Assembly: GCA_007116635.1 (NCBI GenBank)
Contig: SKIB01000074.1
Coordinates: 24,394-88,393, forward strand
Length of the DNA stretch: 64,000 bases
Source: Saccharospirillaceae bacterium
GTDB taxonomy: Bacteria > Pseudomonadota > Gammaproteobacteria > Pseudomonadales > Natronospirillaceae
Direction of reading: 5' to 3'
Numbering within the stretch: the stretch's first letter is position 1; each line of letters begins with the position of its first letter. This document shows positions 45,247 through 53,566 of this stretch, piece by piece. Made by a program: the position numbers and the translations under genes. The notes beneath the pieces are model-generated. The model was not told the origin of the DNA. It worked only from the letters and a program-made list of their open reading frames with translations, and made no database searches.

Positions 45247-46092
45247 TTAGTTTGCTGCCAAGGCAATGGCACCCTTGTTGACCCCTTCGTAGGCCTGTAC
45301 TCGCACCCGTTGTCCGGGGTGTTGGGCGGCTAGGGTCTGGGCAATGTGTTGAGCAATCAATTCGACGGTGGTGTCGGTTGTGATAATATCACAGTTGTTT
45401 TTATCGACCCAGATGTCAAATCTGCCTTGCATGGCTTGGTAGCCTGAGTGCAGTAGGCCGTCTTGCTCGGCGATTAAATCTTCTTCGGTGATCAGATAAA
45501 TGTCCTGCCAACGCTGACACCAACTGGCTTCTAACTCAGGCTGTCTTTGGTCGTTAAGGTAAATTTCAAGGGCTGAGCGATGACCATGAGCAATGCGTTG
45601 GCAGTCGCCCTGGTGTTTCTTAAGGCCATGGGAATAGTGATAATAGCTGCCTTTAATGGCCTCTGGCCTTAACACCAGATCCAAGGACAGCACATTTTTG
45701 GGCAGTCGGCTAAGAATCATTTGATTTAGGTGCTCGGCCAAGGAAGCGGTGTTCACCTCATCGGATTCCAAAAAGCAAATGGCTTCGTGTGGGCAGCAAA
45801 CACGGAATCTGAGCTTACCGTCCTGAACCACATCCACCTGATGCTGGTCATGGTCGCTGGTGATGCTTAGGTTGCCGTTCAATTGTGGCACCAGCAGCTT
45901 GTGATCTGCTTCGGCGTCGACCCACTTTTTGATGTTCTTTTTTACGTCTGAGAAGTCAAAGATCATGCCTTCATCGTTTAGTTCTCCCTGTAGGTATACG
46001 TCCATCAGCCAGCTTTCGCCAACGATGCCACGCTTGGGGTGCAGATAGCTAAAATCAACCACGGTTAATTCTTTTACAAAGAGGGTGCTCAT
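45247..46092 (-). CDS. Tandem 6-pyruvoyl-tetrahydropterin synthase/QueD-fold protein
   Basis: 281 residues made of two PTPS-like halves. The first (about 1-125) has the shape motif DEGMIFDFSDVKKNIKKWVD and ADHKLL, but the HGH zinc motif is replaced (IVGESWLM). The second (about 130-281) carries YYHYSHGLKKHQGDCQRIAH with candidate Cys and His ligands, HGHRSALEIYL, and a late Glu in VRVQAYEGVNKGA. Family members act in queuosine (QueD) or pterin synthesis. Function here is probably 6-carboxytetrahydropterin synthase-like, with zinc bound only in the second half; that is an inference from residues. Confidence 0.8.
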   Translation of the reverse strand: MSTLFVKELTVVDFSYLHPKRGIVGESWLMDVYLQGELNDEGMIFDFSDVKKNIKKWVDAEADHKLLVPQLNGNLSITSDHDQHQVDVVQDGKLRFRVCCPHEAICFLESDEVNTASLAEHLNQMILSRLPKNVLSLDLVLRPEAIKGSYYHYSHGLKKHQGDCQRIAHGHRSALEIYLNDQRQPELEASWCQRWQDIYLITEEDLIAEQDGLLHSGYQAMQGRFDIWVDKNNCDIITTDTTVELIAQHIAQTLAAQHPGQRVRVQAYEGVNKGAIALAAN

Positions 46093-46181
46093 GCTGAGAA
46101 CTCACGAAAAATGATAACCAATTGTAGCAAAGCCTAGGGCAGGCGTCTGCCTCTGCTTGCTTTTGGCTTGGCAAATCCCTG

Positions 46182-47396
46182 TTAATGATCCAGCATTTGG
46201 TACAGGATTAGGTCGGTAATGCGGATGGTCTGCAGGTAGGCCTGACTCATTTCTTCAAGGCTGATGTTAAGGACCGCCAGTTGCTCAGTATTGGGTGCTT
46301 CTTCGGCTAGGTTTTCATGGGCATAGATGAGTTGAATGATGTGCCAAAAAGGCCCCTGATGATGCAGTAAGGCCTGAGCCACTTCTTGGCGTAAATTCAA
46401 TCCGGATAGTAGTTTTAGCGCACCCGCACCCAGACTGTGTTCTAAGCACGACAGGATGCCCAGAGTAAAGGCGCTGGCCGCTTGGTCAGGAAAGGCTTTC
46501 TTGGCCAGCATCAGGGCAAAATTGGCACGCATGAGCGACAGGTGCTGGAGCATGGGGTTGTTGATGCCCATGTTCTCCATGACGAGAAGCGCGATCATGT
46601 TGCGCAGGTTATCCAGACCCAAGAGGACAATGGCTTGCTGCAAGGAATCGATCTGCTTGCCGCGGCGAAAATAGGTGGAGTTAACCAGCTTCATGATTTG
46701 AAAGCTTAGGGCGGGGTCAGAGGCAATCATGTTGTGAATTTGGTGCACCGATACCTCAGGGTTGCCAAGGTCGGCCAACAGCTTGAGCATGAGCTGGGCG
46801 TCGCTTTGGATCTGCTGCCCGGCGATGATTTCTGGTTGACTGTAAAAAAAGCCTTGAAACAGATGAAATCCAAGTTCAACGCAAAAATCAAATTCTTCTT
46901 TGGTCTCAACCTTTTCTGCCAGCAGGTTGATGGGCAGTTGCTTTAGCCTTTTGGACTGTACAATCAGCTGTTCTTTACTCAGCTGCCTGAGGTCAAGTTT
47001 GACTATGTCGGCCAGAGGTAGCAGGGCTTCATGATTTCCTCCAGGAACGAAATCATCCAAAGCGATCCGATAGCCCTGGTTTTTCAGCTCTTTAATGATT
47101 GCTATTAACTCAGGGCTTACGGTTATGTCTTCTAGCAGTTCCAAGATGAGGTTGGGCTGCAGCATGTTGAGCGCCAGTTTAAGGAAGTTGGCCGTACAAT
47201 TGATGTAGGCGGGTTTGCCACCCAGGACCTCGTCGATGTTCTGGTTAGCAAAGGCGTTTAACAGCACCTGGCTTGAGGCCTGATCCCCGTCCCTTATGCC
47301 TTGGCCAAGATTGCTACGGAACAGTAGCTCGTAGCCCTGAACATTGAGCTTGGTATCGACAATGGGTTGTCTGGCAAAAAGTGGGATGCTTGGCAT
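46182..47396 (-). CDS. EAL-HDOD (YuxH-type) signalling protein
   Basis: 404 residues. An N-terminal EAL-related domain (about 1-205): ARQPIVDTKLNVQGYELLFR, YINCT, LELLED, IALDDFVPGG, VKLDL, LLAEKVET and LFQGFFYSQP. The individual metal-binding acidic residues, Lys and Gln appear retained, but the loop DDFGTG is changed to DDFVPG, so c-di-GMP hydrolysis is uncertain. A C-terminal HDOD domain (about 210-404) has SVHQIHNMIASDPALSFQIM and LVNSTYFRRGKQIDSLQQA. Such proteins, for example Vibrio CdgJ-like, affect motility and biofilm. It is divergent from grcA. Confidence 0.9.
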   Translation of the reverse strand: MPSIPLFARQPIVDTKLNVQGYELLFRSNLGQGIRDGDQASSQVLLNAFANQNIDEVLGGKPAYINCTANFLKLALNMLQPNLILELLEDITVSPELIAIIKELKNQGYRIALDDFVPGGNHEALLPLADIVKLDLRQLSKEQLIVQSKRLKQLPINLLAEKVETKEEFDFCVELGFHLFQGFFYSQPEIIAGQQIQSDAQLMLKLLADLGNPEVSVHQIHNMIASDPALSFQIMKLVNSTYFRRGKQIDSLQQAIVLLGLDNLRNMIALLVMENMGINNPMLQHLSLMRANFALMLAKKAFPDQAASAFTLGILSCLEHSLGAGALKLLSGLNLRQEVAQALLHHQGPFWHIIQLIYAHENLAEEAPNTEQLAVLNISLEEMSQAYLQTIRITDLILYQMLDH

Positions 47397-47574
47397 GGTT
47401 GCTCCTTAAACAATCCCATTGAGTATAGACCAGATCCGCTAAAGTGCTTGTCGAGGCAAGTACTTTGCGCTTTGGGTGCGGTTTAAGACTGGTAGTAAGC
47501 GCAGAGATCCAGTAAATATTGCTATAAATGCAGTTATTTTGCGGTAAAAATTGTGCATCTTCTTTGAAAGTGAG

Positions 47575-47588
47575 TTGATTTGTATCAA
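47575..47588 (+). promoter_or_regulatory. Perfect FNR/Anr box upstream of grcA
   Basis: TTGAT-TTGT-ATCAA is the exact FNR consensus half-site pair with a 4-bp spacer. A class II arrangement (centre at -41.5) would place the start at about 47623, with CAAGAT at 47611-47616 as a poor -10, fitting an activator-dependent promoter induced without oxygen. The grcA start is 62 nt past the box. Confidence 0.88.
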
Positions 47589-47649
47589 GGAATTTAATGG
47601 CCAGCAGGCGCAAGATGTAGGGGAAATACATTCAATAGAGGTAAAGAGT

Positions 47650-48030
47650 ATGTTAGTAGGTTTGCAAATTACTCAGGCCACTGATGCTGCCTTGGTTGGC
47701 TCGTTTTGGCTATTGGATCAAGAGCAGCAAATGGCACGCTGCTTAGCCATCAAATCCGATCTGTATCAGCAGGATCAGCAGGTAGAATGGCAGCAGTTGG
47801 GTGTTGCTGAATACCGTGAAGTACCCATTGAGGCACCTCGTGCCCCCCAAGCAGGCCAGCACCTGAATGTGAATGTGCTGACCCGTGAGACTCTAGAAGA
47901 CGCAGTGGCCAACCCAGAAAAATACCCTCAGCTAACCATTCGGGTATCGGGTTATGCCGTGCGCTTTAATTCTCTGACCCCTGAGCAGCAGCGCGATGTG
48001 ATTGCTCGTACCTTCACTTCCAGTCTGTAA
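47650..48030 (+). CDS. grcA: Autonomous glycyl radical cofactor GrcA
   Basis: Small spare part that restores oxygen-damaged pyruvate formate-lyase by supplying a new glycyl-radical domain. The 126 residues are almost the PflB C terminus: [22 protein letters not shown]-like [20 protein letters not shown] with the radical Gly101, and [14 protein letters not shown]. The ATG at 47650 has GAGG upstream and aligns with the E. coli start; the frame is open earlier without homology. It implies that the organism has pyruvate formate-lyase and ferments or respires anaerobically. Confidence 0.96.
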   Translation: MLVGLQITQATDAALVGSFWLLDQEQQMARCLAIKSDLYQQDQQVEWQQLGVAEYREVPIEAPRAPQAGQHLNVNVLTRETLEDAVANPEKYPQLTIRVSGYAVRFNSLTPEQQRDVIARTFTSSL

Positions 48031-48099
48031 GGCTAGCCCTCGTCTTGCTAGCACGAGCTTGAGCATCGGCCATCTCTTGGGTGCTGTTCAATCGGAATG

Positions 48100-48123
48100 A
48101 AAAAAGCCGGGCTCAAGCCCGGC
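48100..48123 (-). terminator. Rho-independent terminator (minus strand)
   Basis: GCCGGGC-TCAA-GCCCGGC (48106-48123) is preceded on the + strand by six A (48100-48105), so on the - strand the hairpin is followed by six T. It ends the transcript of the IIA-HPr remnant. The + strand lacks a T run, so it is a poor terminator for grcA. Confidence 0.88.
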
Positions 48124-48211
48124 AAAGTACTCCAAATCATTGTCCCCTTTACTGCTGTTCGGAAAAAAGATGTGTACCTTTGAGCAGAGGTAGGTGCTTT
48201 TTAGTAGCACC

Positions 48212-48973
48212 CTAAAGAAACTTTTTGACGGCAATCCCTTGCGGCTGTGGCTTCCTTGTGTAGTTCAGCCTGTTTAGGTAGGCTAGGCGCTGGTCCAAAA
48301 TCTGTAAGGCAACAAAGGGTTTGGGAATCGGACTGTTTGGCCTGCTTGAAGCTTGTTGGCGTTCGGTGCGCACCCTGTTGATGGCCTTGGCTCGTTGCTG
48401 GTCTTTAATCAGCCAGGCTTCAGCGCCCAGTTCTTTAATGGCCTGGCTGAGTACCGCAGCAGGTCGGGCGTGAATGCCCTGGGGGTTGGGCAGTCGCACT
48501 TCAGCGCAATTAAGAGTACCTTGAGTGCTACGGTTAGGCTCTGGTGTCTGGGCTACTTGGCAGCTAAACAGCACTTGCCCCTGATCCACAAGACCGGGTT
48601 GAGCATATCGCCAATCAATTACCTGTTCGGAGTTAGTGATCACCAATGCGCTGATCAGTGAGCGTACTTGGCTGGCCAGCAGATCCACATCAAATTCCAT
48701 CAGGGTTTGTCCGGCCTCAACTTCTTGGTCAATCATGACCTTGGGCCAGATGCCTTGGCCTTCTAGGCTAACGGTTTCTAGTCCTAGGTGCAGTAACAGT
48801 TCTAAGCCTGAGGCATGATGGATGGCCACGGCATGTTTGTTACGATGCAGTTGGCTAATGACGCCGGAAATGGGTGCCAGTAAGCGCGGCTCCAGTGGGC
48901 CTAGGCCGCAGCCGTCCCCCACCATTTTTTGCGCAAATACTGGATCTGGGATCTGTTCGATGCTGAGTAGCAA
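48212..48973 (-). pseudogene. Decayed PTS IIA(Glc-type)-HPr gene, EI missing
   Basis: Resembles the front of multiphosphoryl proteins of the NagF type (IIA-HPr-EI). The IIA domain (residues 1-145) keeps both histidines (NKHAVAI His47 and the phospho-acceptor His62 in LELLLHLGLETVSLEG). An HPr start with GIHARPAA (His168) follows, but homology stops near residue 200. A basic Arg/Gln/Pro-rich tail ends the frame at 253; the second half of HPr and all of EI are absent. At the front, IIA-like coding continues upstream in frame to 49015 (IDTLSP) without ATG or GTG. The only usable start, TTG at 48973, has no ribosome site and would drop the first strand. I call it a probable pseudogene; a truncated functional IIA is the alternative. 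Confidence 0.65.
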
Positions 48974-49225
48974 CGCCCGGCAGGGGCTGAGGGTGTCGAT
49001 CTGTATGCCTGACTCCTAAGTTAAGTTGATTAACTCGAGTCTAGGTAGCAAGAAAGTCACTGTCTCTGAGAAAATTCTCTCAAAGTTTGTCTGGTCTTGC
49101 GTTTTCTTGCACAAGCTTACAAAACCTTGCAGATAGAGTTTGTTAGAAGTGGCAATAAAAAGGCATTAAATGAGTTGTAAGCATTCTACTGGGTGCCCAG
49201 CTTTAATAAAGAAGTATCAGAACTA

Positions 49226-49312
49226 TGGTACCTGGGAAAAGACTCGAACTTTCACGGCCGTGAGGCCACTGGCACCTGAAGCCAGCGTGTCTACCAATTC
49301 CACCACCCAGGC
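49226..49312 (-). tRNA. tRNA-Leu (anticodon CAG)
   Basis: Read on the - strand, the 87-nt sequence begins GCCTGGGTGGTGGAATTGG and ends CCCAGGTACCA. It has a 7-bp acceptor stem (one G-U), a D loop with GG, an anticodon arm CTGGC-TTCAGGT-GCCAG with CAG at the centre, a long class II variable arm (TGGCCTCACGGCCGT) and a T loop GTTCGAGTC. The CCA end is encoded. It decodes CUG, the commonest Leu codon in this region. Confidence 0.97.
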
Positions 49313-49329
49313 AGGAGTTAGTGGAGCGC

Positions 49330-49357
49330 ATTATAGTGTTATGTTGCTGAGTGTCAA
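49330..49357 (-). promoter_or_regulatory. Consensus sigma-70 promoter of tRNA-Leu
   Basis: On the - strand, a perfect -35 TTGACA (49357-49352), a 16-bp spacer and a perfect -10 TATAAT (49335-49330) are followed by a GC-rich discriminator (GCGCTCC) typical of stringently controlled stable RNA genes. The start would lie about 10 nt before the mature tRNA. Confidence 0.92.
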
Positions 49358-49539
49358 CAGAACTTGCTTAAATTTACAGGATCTGTGCGGCCAAGGATTG
49401 CATTCAGCAAGGGCTAAGGGTAATGTCGTCATGGTGGTTATGACCTAGTTATGGCATGATTTATCTGGCAAGACTGACTGCTTTTAGCTTAACTAATGGA
49501 ATGGACAGTTGTCTGTTGTCGACAGCATAGGAAACAGTA

Positions 49540-50421
49540 ATGAAAAAAGTGTTCAAATCTATAGTGATTTTGTTGTTATGTTCGCCAATGATTGCAATGG
49601 CACGCATTGATGCGCCTGTAGTGGTACCTGAGGATGTTTACCAAGATTACCTAACCTTTATTGAAGGCAGAGACCCCCTAACTCTTACCAATTTTGAGCA
49701 CCCTGCCTCTAGGCGGGACGTTGTGGAAATTGTTCTGTTGCAGCAAGCCATTGCTCGCTCAGGATTGGATTTTGATGTTCATTTTGTCATGGCTGATAGC
49801 CCGCAGCCAGTGGATATGGTGGTCAGAGGTGAGGCTGTTGCCACAGGCACTGCGGCTTGGCGCAATGAATTAATTGATGTCTGGAATGATGTATTCATCA
49901 CCACAGCTCTGGTTGATCGAGGAGAGTTTGTGGCAGGTTTTTATACGGTGCCAGATAATCAAAGGGCGCTTTCGGCAAGTACTCGAGATGATGTATTGGC
50001 ACTGGTAGGTGCATCCTCCTCCGCTTGGACGATAGATTGGATGACTTTGGAAAACATTCCATTTGAGCAGCCAATTGTAAATGCTCCTGACTGGCCAACC
50101 ATGGTTAATCTTGTTTCAACAGGTCAGGCTGATTTCTTGTTAGCACCTTTTCAAACTGGTCCTGGTATGGCGTTGAACTTGGATGACGGCCTAAGCTTGG
50201 TGCCCATCCCAAATTTCCGTATTGGCCTGGCAGGTACTCGTAATTTGGCGGTATCTCGTACTCATCCAAACGGCCCTTTGTTTAATGCGGCATTACACAG
50301 AGGGCTACTGATGTTAAAAAAAGATGGCATTGTGCGTGATGCTTATGTTGGCTCTGGTTTCTTCCATCCTGATGTGGAGGACTGGACTCTAATCGAAGCT
50401 GAAAACTTCATCATGTTCTGA
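49540..50421 (+). CDS. Orphan periplasmic binding protein-like (PBP2) protein
   Basis: 293 residues with a Sec signal peptide (MKKVFKSIVILLLCSPMIAMA, cleavage near residue 21). The body has the look of a type 2 periplasmic-binding fold: early VVEIVLLQQAIARSGLDFDV, a middle LVSTGQADFLLAPFQTG, and a late LFNAALHRGLLMLKKDGIVRDAY. No permease, ATPase or kinase gene adjoins it, so it is not an ordinary transporter component. Its ligand and role are unknown. AGGAAA precedes the ATG. It ends at a bidirectional terminator shared with hemL. Confidence 0.82.
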   Translation: MKKVFKSIVILLLCSPMIAMARIDAPVVVPEDVYQDYLTFIEGRDPLTLTNFEHPASRRDVVEIVLLQQAIARSGLDFDVHFVMADSPQPVDMVVRGEAVATGTAAWRNELIDVWNDVFITTALVDRGEFVAGFYTVPDNQRALSASTRDDVLALVGASSSAWTIDWMTLENIPFEQPIVNAPDWPTMVNLVSTGQADFLLAPFQTGPGMALNLDDGLSLVPIPNFRIGLAGTRNLAVSRTHPNGPLFNAALHRGLLMLKKDGIVRDAYVGSGFFHPDVEDWTLIEAENFIMF

Positions 50422-50423
50422 TT

Positions 50424-50454
50424 AAAAAAAAGAGGCGTCTAGCCTCTTTTTTTT
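50424..50454. terminator. Bidirectional terminator between binding-protein gene and hemL
   Basis: AGAGGC (50431-50436), loop GTCTA and GCCTCT (50442-50447) are flanked by seven A on the left and eight T on the right, so both strands give a stem followed by T. It serves the converging 49540-50421 gene and hemL. Confidence 0.93.
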
Positions 50455-50470
50455 GCCTGAATAGAGCCGA

Positions 50471-51763
50471 CTAAGAAAGATGAGCTACCTTCTGCATGGC
50501 GATCTTGGCTGCCTCAAGAGTTCTCTCTAGATGCTGGTCTTCATGTGCTAGCGACATAAAGCCTGCTTCATAGGCGCTGGGTGCGAGATAAACGCCCTGT
50601 TCAAGCATGGCATGGAAGAAGGCATTGAATTGGGTGTTGTTACCTTGGGTTACCTGAGAAAAGTTAGTTACCTGAGCTGTCTGGTTGAAAAAGATACCGA
50701 ACATGGAGCCCGCTTGGTTGGTGCTAAAGGGTATTGAGCATTGTTTCGCTAACGTTCTAAGCCCAGTTAAAAGTGTAGCTACCTTGGCTTCTAGTTGGGC
50801 GTAAAGGTCGGGTTGTTGCAATGCGCTAAGCTGAGCTAAGCCTGCAGCAACCGCCAGGGGGTTGCCTGATAGGGTGCCAGCCTGGTAAACCGGTCCGGCT
50901 GGGGCCAGAGATTGCATGACGTCACGCTTACCACCAAAGGCACCTACGGGTAAGCCACCACCAATAACCTTGCCTAGAGTCGTGAGATCAGGAGTGACGC
51001 CATAGAAGCCCTGGGCTCCGCTTAGAGAAACCCGAAAACCAGTCATGACCTCATCAAAAATCAGCAGACTGCCGTACTGATCACAGACATCACGAAGGCC
51101 CAGTAAGAATCCAGGCACGGGTGGAATGCAATTCATATTGCCAGCCACTGGCTCAACGATGACACAGGCTACTTGCTCACCATGCTCGGCAAAAAAATCT
51201 TTAACCGACTCGATGTTATTGTATTCCAATGTGATGGTGTCTTTGGCAACGCCCTCGGGTACGCCTGGGCTTGAGGGTACGCCTAGAGTGAGTGCTCCGC
51301 TGCCGGCCTTGACTAATAGGCTGTCCGCATGGCCATGATAATTGCCTTCAAATTTGACCAGTAAATCGCGCTTAGTGTGGCCACGCGCCAAGCGAATGGC
51401 AGACATGGTGGCTTCGGTCCCTGAGTTGACCAGTCGAACCTGTTCCATGCTGGGTACAAGCTGACACAATAACTGAGCGATACTTGTTTCCAAAGGAGTG
51501 GGGGCACCAAAGCTAATGGCATGCTCTAGCTGGGCTTTGATGGCATTGAGTATGATTGGGTTGTTGTGGCCGAGAATCATGGGCCCCCAGGATTGAATAT
51601 AATCCACATAGGACTTGCCTTCTACATCAAAGATTTCCGCACCCTGGGCTCGAGCGAAGAAAATCGGGGTCCCACCTACACCCTTAAAAGCGCGAACAGG
51701 TGAGTTCACGCCGCCTGGAATAAATTCTTGCGCACGATGAAAAAGTTCAGCAGAGCTGGTCAT
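50471..51763 (-). CDS. hemL: Glutamate-1-semialdehyde 2,1-aminomutase
   Basis: PLP/PMP enzyme forming 5-aminolevulinate for haem by the C5 pathway. The N terminus has [18 protein letters not shown], then [18 protein letters not shown] and [31 protein letters not shown] and the PLP lysine in [19 protein letters not shown] follow, then [16 protein letters not shown]. The 430 residues are typical. AGGAGA precedes the ATG. It lies 13 nt after hemJ, so haem genes are grouped. Confidence 0.97.
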   Translation of the reverse strand: MTSSAELFHRAQEFIPGGVNSPVRAFKGVGGTPIFFARAQGAEIFDVEGKSYVDYIQSWGPMILGHNNPIILNAIKAQLEHAISFGAPTPLETSIAQLLCQLVPSMEQVRLVNSGTEATMSAIRLARGHTKRDLLVKFEGNYHGHADSLLVKAGSGALTLGVPSSPGVPEGVAKDTITLEYNNIESVKDFFAEHGEQVACVIVEPVAGNMNCIPPVPGFLLGLRDVCDQYGSLLIFDEVMTGFRVSLSGAQGFYGVTPDLTTLGKVIGGGLPVGAFGGKRDVMQSLAPAGPVYQAGTLSGNPLAVAAGLAQLSALQQPDLYAQLEAKVATLLTGLRTLAKQCSIPFSTNQAGSMFGIFFNQTAQVTNFSQVTQGNNTQFNAFFHAMLEQGVYLAPSAYEAGFMSLAHEDQHLERTLEAAKIAMQKVAHLS

Positions 51764-51776
51764 GTTGTTCTCCTGT

Positions 51777-52202
51777 TTAGAATGGTTTGATGACGATCAT
51801 GATGACGATGCCAATCAGCAGTAACACCGGCACTTCATTAAACCAGCGATAAAAAATATGACTGCGTTTATTTTGCTCAGCGGCAAATTTTAGGCGATAG
51901 TGATTACAAACAAAGTGGTAAGCCACCAGTGCCAGCACCAGTGCTAGCTTGGCGTGCATCCAAGGCATGCTAAGCAGAATCCAGTTGCTCAAATAAAGCA
52001 TGCCAAAACCGCTAAGCAGGGTTAGAATCATGGCAGGCATCATAATGCCACGATAGAGCTTACGCTCCATAACGACAAAGCGGTCCTTGCTGATGCTGTC
52101 GTTGCTGTTGGCGTGATATACGAACAGACGAGGCAAATAAAATATGCCAGCCATCCAGCTGATCAAAAACACTAGGTGTACAACTTTTAGCCACAGGTAC
52201 AA
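51777..52202 (-). CDS. hemJ: HemJ-type protoporphyrinogen IX oxidase
   Basis: 141-residue inner-membrane protein with four helices of the HemJ/UPF0093 family. It has the conserved His in [20 protein letters not shown], then [45 protein letters not shown] and the terminal [20 protein letters not shown]. It oxidises protoporphyrinogen IX, the penultimate haem step, in bacteria lacking HemG/HemY. Position directly upstream of hemL supports the role. Confidence 0.92.
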   Translation of the reverse strand: MYLWLKVVHLVFLISWMAGIFYLPRLFVYHANSNDSISKDRFVVMERKLYRGIMMPAMILTLLSGFGMLYLSNWILLSMPWMHAKLALVLALVAYHFVCNHYRLKFAAEQNKRSHIFYRWFNEVPVLLLIGIVIMIVIKPF

Positions 52203-52334
52203 GCCGATTCTCCATTAGTATTAGGATTCATATTATGCCAGTTTGTTGGATCAATGACACTGAGCATTGCCAGATCATTGCTCAGGGGTTAGAGTGACCG
52301 GCATCTATCGAAAGCAGTGTTGCCAGATTGTCAT

Positions 52335-53057
52335 ATGGCTAAGAAGTTGTCTAATTTTGCTCCAGTCAAACTGATGGAGGTAAAGCCCAGTCTTAGATGG
52401 CTGTGGTGGCCAGTGTTGTTGTTTGCCATTGTGCTGAGCTTTGCTTGTGGCATGCTGTATTATCATTATTTCACCCACACAGACTCTGGTCAGTCTGTTC
52501 GTGAATTACAGCAGCAATTAGCAGAGGTTAGCCGTGCTTTTCGTCAATCCGAAGATCAAAGACGACAGCTTGAGTTATTAAGAGAAATTGATAGCCTCTC
52601 TGCCATACGTTTACGCGAGGTATATAACGAGGCCTTGCAGCAGAACGCATACTTGGCAGAGATGCTTTCCCTTTATAAAGGCGTGCTTGAGCCGGAAGCC
52701 CAGGTGAGGGGGCTTCAGGTTCGCGAGGTTGAAGTCATTGCCATTGAACAGGGCTATCAACTTAGAGCGGTTTTTAGTCAGTTGGATGTTGATGCAGAGC
52801 GGGTAAAGGCTAATGCCCGCATTCAAATTATCGGCGTTGACCAGGACTTTGCCGGAGAGTTAGTGATTTTGCCTCTGTCTGAAGTGTCCCTGACTGAGAT
52901 GGATGAAGAATTAGAATTGGATTTTGTAATTTATCAGCTGGTAGAGGCTCAGTTGGCATTGCCCAAGGAGTTTACTCCAGTACAGATTGAAGTGGCATTG
53001 ATCCCAGAGCAGGGTAATGCCATTACCAGATTATTTGATTGGCAGTTATTGGAGTAG
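52335..53057 (+). CDS. DUF6776-like membrane-anchored coiled-coil protein
   Basis: 240 residues: a short cytoplasmic N terminus, one membrane helix (about 24-46, WLWWPVLLFAIVLSFACGML), a coiled coil (about 55-105, ELQQQLAEVSRAFRQSEDQR) and a beta-rich C-terminal domain. This fits the family found upstream of bactofilin in Pseudomonas-type genomes (I recall it as DUF6776). The function is unknown; coupling to the bactofilin gene 3 nt downstream suggests it recruits or regulates the filament. The start is uncertain: ATG at 52335 or 52374; neither has a strong ribosome site. Confidence 0.75.
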   Translation: MAKKLSNFAPVKLMEVKPSLRWLWWPVLLFAIVLSFACGMLYYHYFTHTDSGQSVRELQQQLAEVSRAFRQSEDQRRQLELLREIDSLSAIRLREVYNEALQQNAYLAEMLSLYKGVLEPEAQVRGLQVREVEVIAIEQGYQLRAVFSQLDVDAERVKANARIQIIGVDQDFAGELVILPLSEVSLTEMDEELELDFVIYQLVEAQLALPKEFTPVQIEVALIPEQGNAITRLFDWQLLE

Positions 53058-53060
53058 GCA

Positions 53061-53498
53061 ATGTTTGGTTCTGAAAAGCGAGTAACTCAGTTTGACACCC
53101 TGATTTCTGAAAAGACCGAAATTCGTGGCAGCCTCAAGGTTGCTGGTGGTGTTCATGTGGATGGTTTAGTGGTGGGGAACATTATTGCCGACCCTGAAAG
53201 TGGTGCAGTGGTGCGCATCAGTGAAAAGGGGCACGTGGAAGGTGAGATTCGTGCCCCACATATAGTTATTAACGGTAGGGTGAAGGGCGATGTACACTCC
53301 TATGCTCACATTGAGTTAGCTAAGAAAGCTGAGGTAACTGGCGATCTGTATTACAACATGATGGAAATGGTCATGGGGTCGCGTATAACCGGAAAGTTGA
53401 TTCACACCAGTCAGGTTGATGAAAAAGCCTTAACTGCCTTAGCTGCACCTGAAGCAGATGCTGAATTCGACGAGGCTCCGATTCTTGCAAATAAATAA
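53061..53498 (+). CDS. Bactofilin (polymer-forming cytoskeletal protein)
   Basis: 145 residues with the bactofilin beta-helix: ISEKTEIRGSLKVAGGVHVD, GLVVGNIIADPESG, GHVEGEIRAPHIVINGRVKG and AEVTGDLYYNMMEM. Short N- and C-terminal tails are unstructured. Bactofilins polymerise without nucleotide and organise cell-wall enzymes or polar proteins. It is cotranscribed with the upstream membrane protein (3-nt gap) and lies 68 nt before erpA. Confidence 0.93.
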   Translation: MFGSEKRVTQFDTLISEKTEIRGSLKVAGGVHVDGLVVGNIIADPESGAVVRISEKGHVEGEIRAPHIVINGRVKGDVHSYAHIELAKKAEVTGDLYYNMMEMVMGSRITGKLIHTSQVDEKALTALAAPEADAEFDEAPILANK

Positions 53499-53566
53499 CA
53501 GGATAATAGTTGACCTTTTTGCTTGGTTAGTACGATAATCTGTTAGTATTTGTTCAGAGAGATGCT

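Noticed and set aside
49226..49312. tRNA-Leu as an integration site for a mobile element explaining the decayed IIA-HPr gene
   Set aside because: No integrase, no direct repeat of the tRNA 3' end that I could find within a few kilobases, and ordinary genes on both sides.
49170..49448. 92-codon open frame on the + strand
   Set aside because: It runs through the tRNA-Leu gene and its consensus promoter on the opposite strand.
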